64,000 nt of DNA, taken from positions 1-64,000 of the forward strand of contig JALRMH010000053.1 of the NCBI GenBank assembly GCA_026119935.1. Reading direction: 5' to 3'. Under the pieces are notes generated by a model that saw only the letters and a program-made list of their open reading frames with translations, searched no databases and was not told the origin of the DNA. The position numbers and the translations under genes are program-made. Source of the stretch: Endothia cerciana. Its lineage: Eukaryota > Ascomycota > Sordariomycetes > Diaporthales > Cryphonectriaceae. Within the stretch, counting starts at the first letter, position 1. The number at the start of each line of letters is the position of its first letter. Below are positions 26,027-37,537 of this stretch, in pieces.

Positions 26027-27048
26027 ACCAGACAACCTATAGCTTTACGATTGTATGACCCAGCTCGCCTGCGCGATGTGCGACGATTCTCTTCCCTGCA
26101 TGCTGGCTTCTTCATCGAGCCATTTCAATCAAGACGGAGTGTGGGGGAAAGGAGAGAAAGAAAGAAAGGAAAAAAAGAGGCCAATATGGGACCGGGCTGC
26201 ATAGCAGGCATACCATCATCAAGAAGAAAGGGGGAGCGGACACTTCTTCATTCGTCTCTTTCGTTTTTTGATACCACAAAATCTGCGGGGAACGCGGACG
26301 GATCGCTCTTCTTTCATCTTTGCAATTGAAGAGATTCCTGTTAATTTGCCTGTGTCTTTGGTCATACTATGTACTTGTATACTCTTCAACATGCTTGGCG
26401 TGAAAAATGTGAAGAAGATTACCTAGACCTAGGAAAACTGCCCAATGTTGTGGTATCTATATGCCCGAGCTGCCTGTTGAGTGTGTCCCGAGTTGACATC
26501 TCCCAGTACAAAGAGATTTTCTCGTCAACACCTTGGCGGACGAGTCACTCCTTCCGCTACCAGACACTGTCCATTCCAAGCATCTATCTCCAAGTCCTTT
26601 TGACTTGGGACGGATAGCGCGTGCCATGTTGTACTATGTACATGTACCTCGGCTGCATGCGGAAGGGAATGCACGTGGGCATCCAGATGGTCTGATAGGT
26701 CAATTGGAGGGCCCATGCTGCCATGCAGGCAGGCAGGGCCCTCCCCGGCTGCAATGTGCTGGAATGGCGGGGCAGCTTTTCTTAGCTAACTAACTAACAT
26801 CATCTATCGCCAATGCGACGTCCTCCAAGTCCGTGAATAGGGAGGGCCTGTTCCCTTTCCTTGAGAATGCGAGCAATTGGCCTGTGACGAGCCCCTATCC
26901 ATCTCTTGAGTAAAGACTGCGAAGGGCCAGCTTGAATAGTCGTTCAGGGCGGATACTCGCCTACTTGTCAACCGTATCTCCACCTCTTCATTGCTATAGA
27001 CACGCGAGTGCGGGCCCACACAGCAGCGCTCGTCCCAGCTTATTCAGG
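26027..27048. other. Spacer GLT1 / VTC4
   Basis: GLT1 3' UTR followed by the VTC4 promoter; no supported ORF. A-rich and GA-rich stretches lie at 26142-26180. A TAACTAACTAAC repeat lies near 26786-26798. Confidence 0.5.
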
Positions 27049-29536
27049 ATGCGCTTCGGCAGGACCCTCTCGTCGGCCGAGTACGAGCCGTGGAAGGACT
27101 ACTACCTCGACTATGCCAAGCTGAAGAGCATGTTGCGTGAGGACGACTACGGCATAGAGGACGGCTCGTGGACCGAGGACGATGAGACCAGGTTCAGCGA
27201 CGAGATCTTCAATGTCCAGCTCGCCAAGGTCACCTCCTTTCACGAGGCCAAGTTCCGCGAGCTCCGCGAGCGCACCGACGCCGCCTTCGAGAAGCTCAAG
27301 GACCTGCCCACACCATCCTCCGCGAACGGGGAGGGCAGCAGCAGCGGGCCGGCGCAGGAACAGGCCGCGGCGCCCCGCAGCGACGACACGACGCACGCGC
27401 TGAAGGAGCTCGAGGCGGAGCTGGACGGGATCACGAGTGAGGCCAATGAGCTCAAGAGGTATAGTAATCTGAACTATACCGGGTTCTTGAAGATCGTCAA
27501 GAAGCATGACCGCAAGCGGGGACTGCGCTACAAGATGCGTCCGCTGATGATGAAGAGCCTGTCGGACCGGCCGTTCAACTCGGAGCAGGCTTATGCGCCA
27601 ATGATATACAGGCTGTCGCTGGCGTACTTCACCGTCAAGCAGCAGCTGGAAGAGGGCATCAGTGATGAGCTGTTGGCGGATCTGGAAGACTCCAAAGGCC
27701 TGCAGGAGACAAAAAACGGAGAGAAGTACTCGGCACACAAGTGTAAGTGGCGGCGCGGTGAGATACCGGGGGTTCACTAGCTGACGTCCTTGCAGTCTGG
27801 ATACACCCGGATAACCTGCTCGAGGTCAAGACTTTCATCCTGCGCCGCCTGCCCAACCTGGTGTACAGCGACTCGTCGTCGAAGGAGGTCGACGGGAGTG
27901 AGGATCCTAGCTTGACCTCGCTCTACTTCGACAACAACAAGTTTGACCTTTACAACAAGAAGCTGAAACGGGACGCGGACGCCTCGTCGCTGCGGCTGAG
28001 GTGGTACGGCTCGCTGAGCTCCTCGCCTCAGATCTTCCTCGAGCAGAAGACCGTTCACGAGAACGGCAGCAGCGAGGAGAAGAAGTTCACCATCAAGGCC
28101 AAATACATCAAGCAGTTCATCGACGGCGAGTACCACATGGAGAAGTCCATCGCAAAGATGGAGAGACAGGGTCAGAGCGCCGAGGAGGTCGCCAAGTTTA
28201 AGTCGACTGTTGATGGGATCCAGGAGTTCATCAAGGAGCGCAAGCTGGAGCCGGTGTTACGGGCAAACTACAAGCGGACGGCCTTCCAAAAGCCTGCGGA
28301 CGACCGTGTCCGTATCTCAATCGATACGGATCTGGGTTTCGTGCGGGAGGATACATTGGATCCGCGGCGGCCTTGCCGTGATCCGAACGAGTGGCATCGC
28401 CTGGACATCGATAACAGGAATATAGGCTACCCTTTCAGCGAGATCAACCAGAGCGAGGTGTCTAGGTTCCCCTACGCCCTCTTGGAGATCAAGCTGAAGG
28501 AGGATCCCCACCGCAAGAGGTCGGAGTGGGTCGAGGATTTGATGACATCCCACCTGGTCTATCCGGCACAGCGCTTTTCGAAGTTTGCTCATGGCATCTC
28601 CGTCCTCTTTGACGACTACGTCAACACCCTGCCTTTCTGGCTCAGTGATATGGACAAGGATATCCACAGGGAACCTCAGGACGCCTTTGAGGAGGAAGAG
28701 CAGAAGAGGGCGAGACGAGCCGCAGATGAGGAGGTCGTGGGAAGTCTCCTCGGCAACAAGGCCGGCTCATTTGTGCCATCGAAGAGCTCGCCCGTGGGCA
28801 AGTCATATCTAGCCGAGCGTGTGGCAACAGAGAATGCAGCCGCAGCGTCGCCATCCTCCGCTGTAGTCGCCGGGCGCGCTACCAGGCCGAATGGCGAGAG
28901 CCCAGAGGAACAACGGGGTGGGCAGCAACAGCAGAGAGGCTATGGGAGCATCATGCCCAGCTTCTCGATCCTGACGCGCTATGCACGGTTCCAACAGCGC
29001 CGGGAGAGCCGCGTCATGCCCGAGGGCGTCGTCGAGCCCGAGGTGTGGATCAAGAACCAGGGCGAGCTCAAGGTCGAGCCCAAGGTCTGGCTGGCCAACG
29101 AGCGCACATTCATGAAGTGGCAGCACATCAGCGTGCTCCTCGGTGGCCTCGCCGTCGCGCTCTATACGGCTGCTGGGGCCGGGACAGACCTGCTCCCGTT
29201 GGCCATGGGCATCGTGTACCTTGCCATCGCTGCCTTTGCGGGCATCTGGGGGTATGTCATGCACAGGCAGCGCCGGGACATGATAATCGAGCGCAGCGGG
29301 CGTGATTTCGATAACCTCCTCGGGCCAATTGTCGTGAGCTGTATGCTGGTTGTGGCGCTGGTGCTGAATTTTATCTTCCAGGTAAGTGCCCCTTCACCTT
29401 GCCGCTATGACCTTGGTGTGTGCGCCTTGTCGCTGACCTGGTCTCACAGTACCGAGCTGCTGTCAAGAAGATGGATGCCGCTGAGGCGGTACTTGGTCTC
29501 AATGCTACCGTCATCGCGGACGAGCTGCTGCGATGA
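27049..29536 (+). CDS. VTC4: Vacuolar transporter chaperone Vtc4, polyphosphate polymerase
   Basis: Exons 27049-27742, 27796-29381 and 29450-29536; 788 aa. An N-terminal SPX domain (MRFGRTLSSAEYEPWKDYYL; YSNLNYTGFLKIVKKHDR) should bind inositol pyrophosphates. The triphosphate-tunnel-metalloenzyme catalytic domain follows: FWIHPDN, SLYFDN, LRLRWYG, FLEQKT, NYKRTAFQ, RVRISIDT, YALLEIKLKED, FSKFAHG. The basic and acidic tunnel residues of the active subunit are all present, which favours Vtc4 over the non-catalytic Vtc2/3 type. The C terminus has three membrane helices of the VTC1/DUF202 type. The complex makes polyphosphate from ATP and moves it into the vacuole. The last exon (29 codons, YRAAVKKMDAAEAVLGLNA) was found by splice phase. 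It converges on a Nudix gene whose family degrades inositol pyrophosphates. Confidence 0.87.
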
Positions 29537-30570
29537 CGAGCGTCAACGGGGTGTAAGTAGGGAGGTGAGCGAGAAAGAAAAAAAAGAGAAAAAAAACCCC
29601 CCCAAAAGAACCCCCAAAAGAACCCCCGGCCTGGTCAGTGCTTTCACGCGCTATGGCATTGGTGATATCCTTACACTCTGGGTCATCCTTGGGGCGCTAC
29701 AAGCGTTTTGGAGAACTCCATCAGTGGCATCGGCTTTGCATATTGGGTGGCTTGTACCAACAGATTGTATGATAGGTCACACCCCGAGCGTAGAGCGGAT
29801 CGACTAGATTTATACTGTCCGTCCCTTACAATCTTCCTGGCAAGACGTCTTATATTGTTCCGGGTCTTCCCAGATGCCACCGCCTGCATGCTTAACGCTG
29901 CCGAATTCAGGTCTTGACGAGGTCGCGCACCAGGTGCCCTCCGGCGACTACCTCATGCCAGTACGTCCTCAAGGCAAGACTCGTCTGGACGGTGGCAGTC
30001 AGAGGCACGCATAGCGAGGTCAGCTGAAGGGCCCAGTTCTCTCACAGATGCTTGAACCCCCCCCCCCACCCTTTTTTTTTTTCCCCCTTCCTCTCTTTCT
30101 TCTTTTGTTCTTCTTCGTACTGCCTTTCGGATTAATTCCTAATTCCTCTGAACTAAGACATCTGCCTCCTCATCGGTCATCTCAGTAGTCTATACCTCAG
30201 CCTGCTGCAGCTCCTTGCAGTATCGGGCGCACACGAGTACGGCCGCGATCTCGCGAGCAGCAGGTCGACGCGGTATGTCGTGCGTCCGGCCACCCGTGAT
30301 GCGAGTTGCGGGGGTCCTCCAGGGCGAGACCAGCGCTCATCTTGAACGGTCTCCAAACAAATATAAAACAAATAAAATAAAAAGCCACACAGACACAAGA
30401 AGCACAGCTCTAGGCTGACCTTCAGCAAAGGGACCTGAGTCCGTCATTTCACCCCTGGAAGAGCAACATGGGCCCGGACCACGGACCATTCATCTTTTGG
30501 GTCTTGGGAATCAAACCTCGCTTCCCCCTGGCTTTTAACCAAACGGCAGAATTTTTCCTCCTTTCTCTTT

Positions 30571-30605
<35 letters not shown>

Positions 30606-31075
30606 TAGCCTAGACCAGAACTCCGTGATGCTCCTCAAAAGAATTGCAGACTTCCTGTCTCCGCCCGTCATTGTAGGCGAAATGGCGAGGCAGGAGGATG
30701 GTCAGGACTTCTCTCCCAAGACAAAACACCGTTTTTGCATCCGCCCAGAATTCGATCGCATAGCAGTGGTTCGCAAGCCGGGGAGCAAAAAAAAACAACC
30801 AAAAAACCTCTCTAGTGCGTAAAGCTTTCACAAAAGAAATCAGGTGAGTAGGGATATAGAAATGTGCAGCCGGTAGGGACGGCGCCTACCAAAGTGAATG
30901 GGGCCCGTGGCGACGGTTCCTCTCAGGAGGCTCGCAGGCTTCCACCCAAGACCGGCCAGACCGTCCCCAAGCTGAGACAATGTGCTGTCTGGGTAAGATT
31001 GACAGCATTTCCAGGCGAAAAGGCTGTGCGGATGGGCCTCGGGACGGGGAGGACGAAGGTGTCAGCCTGACGAGG
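29537..31075. other. Convergent spacer VTC4 / Nudix gene
   Basis: About 1.5 kb with no supported gene. It has A-rich then C-rich runs (29575-29630), a C then T run at 30057-30085 and a TC microsatellite at 30576-30603. Short frames are present but none is recognisable. Confidence 0.5.
30576..30603. repeat. TC dinucleotide microsatellite
   Basis: Fourteen uninterrupted CT units in non-coding sequence. Confidence 0.92.
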
Positions 31076-31644
31076 CTACCGCTTGATGGCCGAGGCCTTG
31101 AGAGCCTCCAGGAGTTCGGGCCGGTCCTTGAGCGCCTCTTTTGCCTCGGAGTAGGTCATCCACCTGCGCTCGCGCTTCTCCGCCTCTGGCCAGTCCTTGG
31201 CCTCCACGGTGACCGTTCCCTCGTAGAAGCGGTACAGACACTTGGTGGCATCCTTCTTGTCCTTCTTCGGCTTTCTCGTCTCGGGGATGTCACCGAGGTC
31301 GTATTCGATGCTGATAACGATCCCAGCCTCCTCCCAGGCCTCTCGCATGGCGGCCTCCTGGCACTCCTCGTCCGTCTCCCAACCGCCCTTGGGCAAGACC
31401 CACCCATTCTTCCTCTTGGTCGACCGTATCAGCAAGACATACTTCTTGTCCTCGGTCAGCGGGACCACGCCGGCGACCAGACGTTCGCCTTTCGAGTTGT
31501 AGCCTGGGGATAATGGGTCAGTCCGCAAAGGGGAAAGCGGGATGGCTTCAGCAAGGCAGAGCAGGTCTAGGCTTGTTACTCACGTTGCTTGTCCCGGCCG
31601 GTCCGGGACTCCATGGATCGACTGCTCGAGCCGCCCCCCGACAT
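31076..31644 (-). CDS. Nudix hydrolase, diphosphoinositol-polyphosphate phosphohydrolase type (Ddp1/Aps1)
   Basis: Exon 1 is 31644-31584 and exon 2 is 31503-31076; 162 aa. The 80-nt intron runs GTGAGT to CCCCAG, giving MSGGGSSSRSMESRTGRDKQ then RYNSKGERLVAGVVPL. The Nudix box is complete: GGWETDEECQEAAMREAWEE followed by AGI. KRKNGWVLPKGGWE and the following basic segment match the DIPP/Ddp1/Aps1 group, which removes the beta-phosphate of inositol pyrophosphates and also cuts diadenosine polyphosphates and polyphosphate. It is cytosolic, with no targeting sequence beyond a Ser/Gly-rich start. Without the first exon the protein would lack its conserved start. It sits tail to tail with VTC4, whose SPX domain reads the same inositol pyrophosphates. 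Confidence 0.88.
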
Positions 31645-34600
31645 GTTGACGAGGTGGGGTAGCAAACTGCAGGATCAGACAGGGAGGTTAGGCGTGTGAC
31701 AGCGCCGCCGGAATGAGTGTGGTGGTCAAGAAGGAGAGACAGGGACGGGTAGGTTAGGACCCTGAGAACTCGGGTTGTTCGGTGGGGGTATGAGCTGAGA
31801 AGGATCTCAAAGACCTGACGTCTTTTTTAATTACTTCTAAGAGGCATTGTCGATATCATGAAGGGGTGGACACTGGTAAATCGGATTGGTTGAGGACGGC
31901 CCTGACCAGCGCCCAGTGAGTGAAAGTGGCTAGGGGCTTGAGTAGGCCCGCGAACTAGCACTCTCGATGCAGGAGGTCCTGGGCGAGGTCGGACAGGGTG
32001 AGTGACCTTGGCTGCCGACAGACAGGCAAGCAAGCCCGAGTGAAGAAGAGGCCGCGAGTTCTGCGTAGACGACTATGTGGGCAGGAAGGAGCGAGGGTCA
32101 GCTGGAGAGGAGCCTGCGGAGGGGCGATCGGTCGACAGAGCGAGCCTAGGTCTCAATGATCGCCACGGGGGTGTGGATGATGTGCCGTGGGGTGCAGTAT
32201 GGAATGCAGCAAGTCGTGCTACATCGGCCTGCTTGGTGCAGGCAGGGCAGCAGCTTCTGACTGACGGGCGCGCAGAGAAGGGGGCCGGAAAGGCTGCTGA
32301 CTGGCCCCAGGGCACGACTAGGCGGGACGGGACAGCCTTGGGACGGGCCAACAGCTTGCAGGCTGGCTACTCAAGGTCTGCAGTGAGACAGCCCCGAGGC
32401 GGCTTCGTGGGTGACCGGCCGGTGTGGGTGAGGGTTGGAACGTGACCTCCGGGAAGTATGGGCGCAGAGCCAGCGCCGCAGCGGATGGGGGATGCGTCAG
32501 GCCGTGGACCTAACCTGACCTGGGCCGGATCCAGGAAGGGACAGTCCGGTCCCGTGCCGTGGGTGCGTGCGAGCGAGCGCGTTTTGCCGGTGCGTGCGTG
32601 GGTTGTAAATGGGGACCTGGGCTGGGTTGAGTTGTTGTATTCCCCTGGCCGGACAGGTTGGGTCATGACGCGTGACGAGAATGCTGGGGACGGACAGGCA
32701 GGCAGAGCTCTCGCGGCGTGGAGCGCCGGAAGAGCAGCAGGTTGGACTCGTGCCATTCCAGGAGGGACGGACGACGGAGGGGCAGAGGCAGAAAAAAGTC
32801 GGGATGGCTTTTTCTAAGAAGGTCACGGAGCTAGCTAAGGCTGGAGCTGGGCTGCCGGACGGATCTGGATCTGGAACGAGACGGGGAGGGTACTAGGTAC
32901 TCGCGCCGTACCTCCCCTGATCCTGCCAGTGTCGCGTCCCGGCGAGGGCTCGCGAGGGGTCTACTTCTGAGGATTAGCTCGGGGTACCTGGCCGTACGGT
33001 ATCCTGCGCCCTGCCCTGCCCTGCCCTGCCCCGTCCCGTTGCTACCCCATAGCAGCATGAGCTGGAAACCTACCACGACCACGGTACATGTCCGGCCGAA
33101 CCATCCTGTAGGGCTGTGGTACAGAGACGGCATGGAGGGGGGGGGGGGGCGACAAATAACTCAGACAGACAGACAGACCACAGGCCTGTCTGGGGACATG
33201 ACATGTAGAGAGTCAGAAGTTGGGTCCCATGAACAGCCATAGCCAATCTCCTCGTCTGCCCGCGCCCGCGGGCACACTAGTACTGGTGTAGCCAAACCCT
33301 CCTCGCCCACGGATAGGTGCTGCTACATAGTATGTACGGACGGGGAAAAGGTATCTCCTGCTAGGCACCGTCCTGGGGAAGGGAAGGGCCCGTCTTGGGC
33401 GCATCCCGGGCCCCATCTCTGCAGAGCATGGTCGGCACACAACAGAGACTAGACGACAGACAGACAGACAGACGCAGGCGAAAGATTTGGCGAGCAGAAG
33501 CCCGGTCGTGTACTGTCCAGTCGCTGATGGACCTGTTCGGGGCCTGCCCCTCCCCTGCCTGCAGGTAGGCACTGTAGGTCGTCGGATGGGCCGGGCCTGG
33601 CTCCAGCAAGCACGACAGGCCCTAAGAGGAAGTTGTAGAATTCCACTGATACCGTAGCTGGTACTTCCTCAGAGGCGGATCCGCCGAGCCTCAGAAGTAC
33701 CCGGCGCCCGCCCCAAGCACCCACAACATCCCCCCCCCCCTTCGCCCAGAACGTCGACTGGAGCTGTTCAGGAGACCGTTTCAGGCCCACAGAAGGCCGC
33801 CAAACAGAGAGCAGAGCGGGAGGCAGACCGCACGCAGCCCGTGACGGGAACCACACTGGGCCTGCGTCGTTTTGCGCTCCGCTCCGGAGAGCACTCGGTG
33901 CGTCGCGGGTTCAGCGTGGCAAACGTCGACGCCGCTCCCCTCGCCGTCGTATTGTATGTATGTATTGTGGTGGTGGTGTGCGGTGTGCGGTGTGCAGCGT
34001 GCAGGAGAGGCGGGCCACGAACCTCTTGGACCTATGCGTGATCCCCCGCGTGGGGGAGGGGGGAGACGAAGAGGCGAGCGCCCTCTGCTTGACTCATTTT
34101 CCTTCTACATAGTACAGCCGAGGCGGGCGTGGCGTGGAACGGATGGTATGGTATGGAATGGATGGTATGGTATGGTATGGTATGGCATGGCATGGCATGG
34201 TATGGCATGGCACCCCTCGAGTCCGGTAGCGAATAGGCACTTCCCGCGCACATGGCCCTCGAGAGCATTGAGTAGGGTCGAGGCTCGTGCTGATTTGACG
34301 GGGCACACTGCTGATGTCTCCCGCCGCCGCTTCAGGTGGTCGTACTGATGATGGTAGGGGGGTGTAGCAGGTGTGGTAATATTCTGGAAGCTGCTCGATG
34401 TTGATGCTGCAGTAGGATTCTGGGGCATCCCCAAAAGCGCCCCCCGCCCCCCCAAGGTGACCACCTGCTACGTGCTGTGGTGGTGCATATCCCCCCCCCT
34501 CTGCCCCTCCCCACTGGCCCCCAGCCTATCAGACGGCCTTCTGGTCTGGCGCCACAGGACTTGGGGCTCTCCTACTATTACTACGGTACATAGTGCTAAG

Positions 34601-35345
34601 GGTGGACTTTGCCTGCCTCCACGCACAACAGTACCGTCCCTACCTCGCGACAGGTCTCTTTCTCCATTCCTGTCTGTCAACATCGCCATCTGCATCTCTG
34701 CACCAGACCGCGAACCTCGCGGCCTATCGACGCCCACTATAGGGGTCTGCTGGTGATCACGAGCCCTATCTCAGCTCATCTCGTCTGCCCTCGCTGCTTT
34801 ATATCGGACCTAAACCCGCCCCCCCCCCCCCGGCCACCACCACCTCGCTTGATCGCACGGACACACCATCGACCGTTGACCGACGACGCCAGTCCACGAC
34901 GAGACTGGCTCGGCTGGGCCTTGCATCAGCTCGAAGATCCAGTGGGAAGCCGAAGTCCCCTGCGGGACCCTGCCCGTCACCCTCCTCCCGAGGCCAGTGA
35001 GCCCGGAACACACAGGTCAGCATCCACACTCGAAAAACCATTACGGCCTGGCCTTCCGACAGTCACCTCTCACGACAGGAACGGACGGGACCAGGACAAA
35101 GGACCGTTCCCCATTGCTCCCGGCCCTGCCTGTGACCACGTCTTCCCACCGTCGCGTCCGCCGACCCTCCTCTGTCCACCAGGGCCAGCCTGGCCTTGTC
35201 CCCCCGGCTGGAGGAGGAGATCTTGTTGCTTGCCCCGGCCCACCTGTGGCTGGCCAGCGGTCCCGTACCGCACCGCTACCGTCCCACCCGGCCGGCAACC
35301 CAGCAGGTCCAGACGAAGAGGCCGGCAGAGAGGGCCGCAGTAGTC
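31645..35345. other. Repeat-rich, GC-skewed spacer between Nudix gene and ATE1
   Basis: About 3.7 kb without a supported gene. Many frames are open on both strands only because the DNA is GC-rich. It holds CAGA tandem repeats (near 33162-33177 and 33455-33471), CCCTG repeats (33005-33030), G and C homopolymers, and a TGGTA pentamer array (34140-34210). The two outward-facing promoters should lie at its ends. Confidence 0.5.
34138..34212. repeat. ATGGT/TGGTA pentanucleotide array
   Basis: About 14 imperfect copies of a 5-bp unit (ATGGT, changing to ATGGC in the distal half). The unit drift shows it is not a sequencing stutter of one unit. Confidence 0.88.
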
Positions 35346-37537
35346 ATGGCTAGCTCGAGCGTCCAGATCCCTGACGATACCTTATCCTACATCGCCCCTA
35401 TAGGTGAGTCTTTGTACCCTATACGTCGCCCGCCACTGCACCTCACCCAACCGTCTGTGCTCGTGTCAGATCTCTGCAATGCCGTTGGTCTCTTCTTCCT
35501 CTTCTCCTCTTGTCCGCCCCCCTCGTCTTGTCAGGATGCATAGTGGCACGACAGGTCTCACCCCCTCCATCCTCGTGCCGCTGCTGTACGGCACTCCTCC
35601 TCCACATCTCACCTGTCACCAACCTGGCCTGCCTGGCCCGATCACGATGGCGTCTCCGGGCTGCAGATCATGACCATCGTCAGGCCGTCCCGGTTGCTCC
35701 CAGGGGATCTTGTGTCATGTCTCACCCGTCCTTCTTGATAGCCCGGTGTTAGCACCGCTCTCACGAGTGCTGTCATGTACTGTCCAGCCTTGTATTTACT
35801 GATATCAAAATCAACCTCATATTTTTATTCATCCATCACCACCTACCTGCGATGTTTACATGCCTAGTCCAATGGTGGTTTTTTTGGTGGTTTTTTTCTT
35901 TGAGTCGACTAACAACATCTCCATAAACTCAGGTTATAGCAACTCGTCTGACTGTGGTTACTGCCGGAAGAGTCGCAGCGGTCAGTCTAGTAAACGTGAA
36001 TCTCTCTTAGGTCCCAGGGGGACCATTCCCTCCCCCCCTCCCCCCCCACACATACACACTTGCCCCCAAAACAAAACAACGTGATCACCACTAGGCCCTG
36101 TGAACCCAATCTATCGATCGATCCTCCCGCCGCAGGGCGCAGTGCTCCACAGAACACTGCCCAGTCTTGGCACAGCGATCTTGTACATTGTCGATAGTCC
36201 CGTTTCTGACACCCCATTCCCGATCAGGCTACTCTTACTATGCTTCTGGCTACTCTCTTAGCCCTCAGTTCTACCAAAAGCTCATAGATCGATGCTGGAG
36301 ACGCTCAGGGACACTGCTATATCGACCTAATCAGAAGAGAGCATGCTGTCCCCATTACACCCTCCGTCTCGACTCCACCAAGTTCAAACCCTCCCGGGAT
36401 CAGCGCCAAGCTGTGAACCGGTTCAACAGGTCCGTCCTTGGAGGCGACTACGTGAAGGAGGCAGCACGTCGGTATCCCGTCACACGGGAGCAGGCGCGGA
36501 AGCGCGACTCGACCTTCGACCTGGTCGAGAGGATCCATGAGGCGGAGGCGGAGGCCCTCAGGACCCCCCTCTCACCAGCCCAGAGGCTCCAGGTGGCCCT
36601 GGAGCGAGATGACTTCACCGAAGAGAAGTATGACGTCTTCGAGAACTACCAGCGTGTGGTCCATGGAGAGGAGCCGTCGAGCATCAGCAGGAGGGGCTTC
36701 AGGAGATTTCTCTGCGACTCGCCCGTTAGGCCGGGGACGCACATCAACCCGGACGGGCGGGAGATCAAAGTGGGCTCCTTTCACCAGTGCTACCGCCTTG
36801 ACGGCAAGCTGGTAGCAGTCGGTGTCCTGGACCTGCTCCCGCACGCCATCAGCGCCGTCTACTTCATGTATCACGAGTCGATACATGGGCACCAGCCGGG
36901 AAAGCTCGGCGCGCTGAGGGAAATCGCTCTGGCGATGGAGGGGGGCTACCGCTACTGGTATCCGGGGTACTATATCCACTCGTGCCCAAAGATGCGCTAC
37001 AAGATCGACTACAGCCCGCAGTATGTCCTGGACGCGGAGACCCTGAGCTGGGACCTGCTGGACAAGGAGGCGCTTGCTATCTTCGACGACAAGCCTTACG
37101 TCAGCCTGTCAAGGGAGCGCGCCCAACGGCAGGAGGTGAAGAACGCGGGTGGGGATGGCACGGCCGAGGGCGGACGCACATCTTCCAAGACTGACGAGGG
37201 CGGCGGCACGGCGGCAGGAAGCACGCCGGCCGCGGACGGGGATGCGGAGGAGGGGAAGGATGAAGGTAATGGGGACATCTCCCTCTTCACCAGCGACATG
37301 CCCGGCATCCCCACCCTCTCGGACCTCGAGGAAGCGGACCTCGACCACATTCGCGTGCTGTCGGATCACTCCGAGGGCTTCTTCATCACGGGCGAGACCG
37401 TCGTCTGGGCCACGGACACCATCCACAAACTGGGCTCGCTCAAGTCCAAGATTGCCGAGCTGGCCGCCACGGTGGGAACGGACCTGTTGGATGAGGTCGT
37501 GCTCGACTTCCGGAGGGATAGCAGGCAGAGGGGCTGA
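35346..37537 (+). CDS. ATE1: Arginyl-tRNA--protein transferase Ate1
   Basis: Exons 35346-35403, 35933-35989 and 36228-37537; 474 aa. Exon 1 encodes MASSSVQIPDDTLSYIAPI. Exon 2, 57 nt, brings the CGYC pair (GYSNSSDCGYC). Exon 3 carries the CC pair (ACCPHYTLRL) and the transferase core (GTHINPDGREI, VGVLDLLPHAISAVYFMYH, GYYIHSCPKMRYK). The four cysteines match those that bind the Fe-S cluster of Ate1. The enzyme adds arginine to N-terminal Asp, Glu or oxidised Cys and feeds the Arg/N-degron pathway. Intron 1 is 529 nt and intron 2 is 238 nt, both long here. Donor 2 (GTAAAC) is weak but the phase and the CGYC exon fit. The usual LIDRGWRRSG reads LIDRCWRRSG here. A non-conserved acidic/Gly-rich insert lies at about 320-375. 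Confidence 0.9.

Noticed and set aside
32077..35353. Many 100-240 codon frames between the Nudix gene and ATE1
   Set aside because: They overlap on both strands, consist of low-complexity Arg/Pro/Gly sequence and lack any domain.
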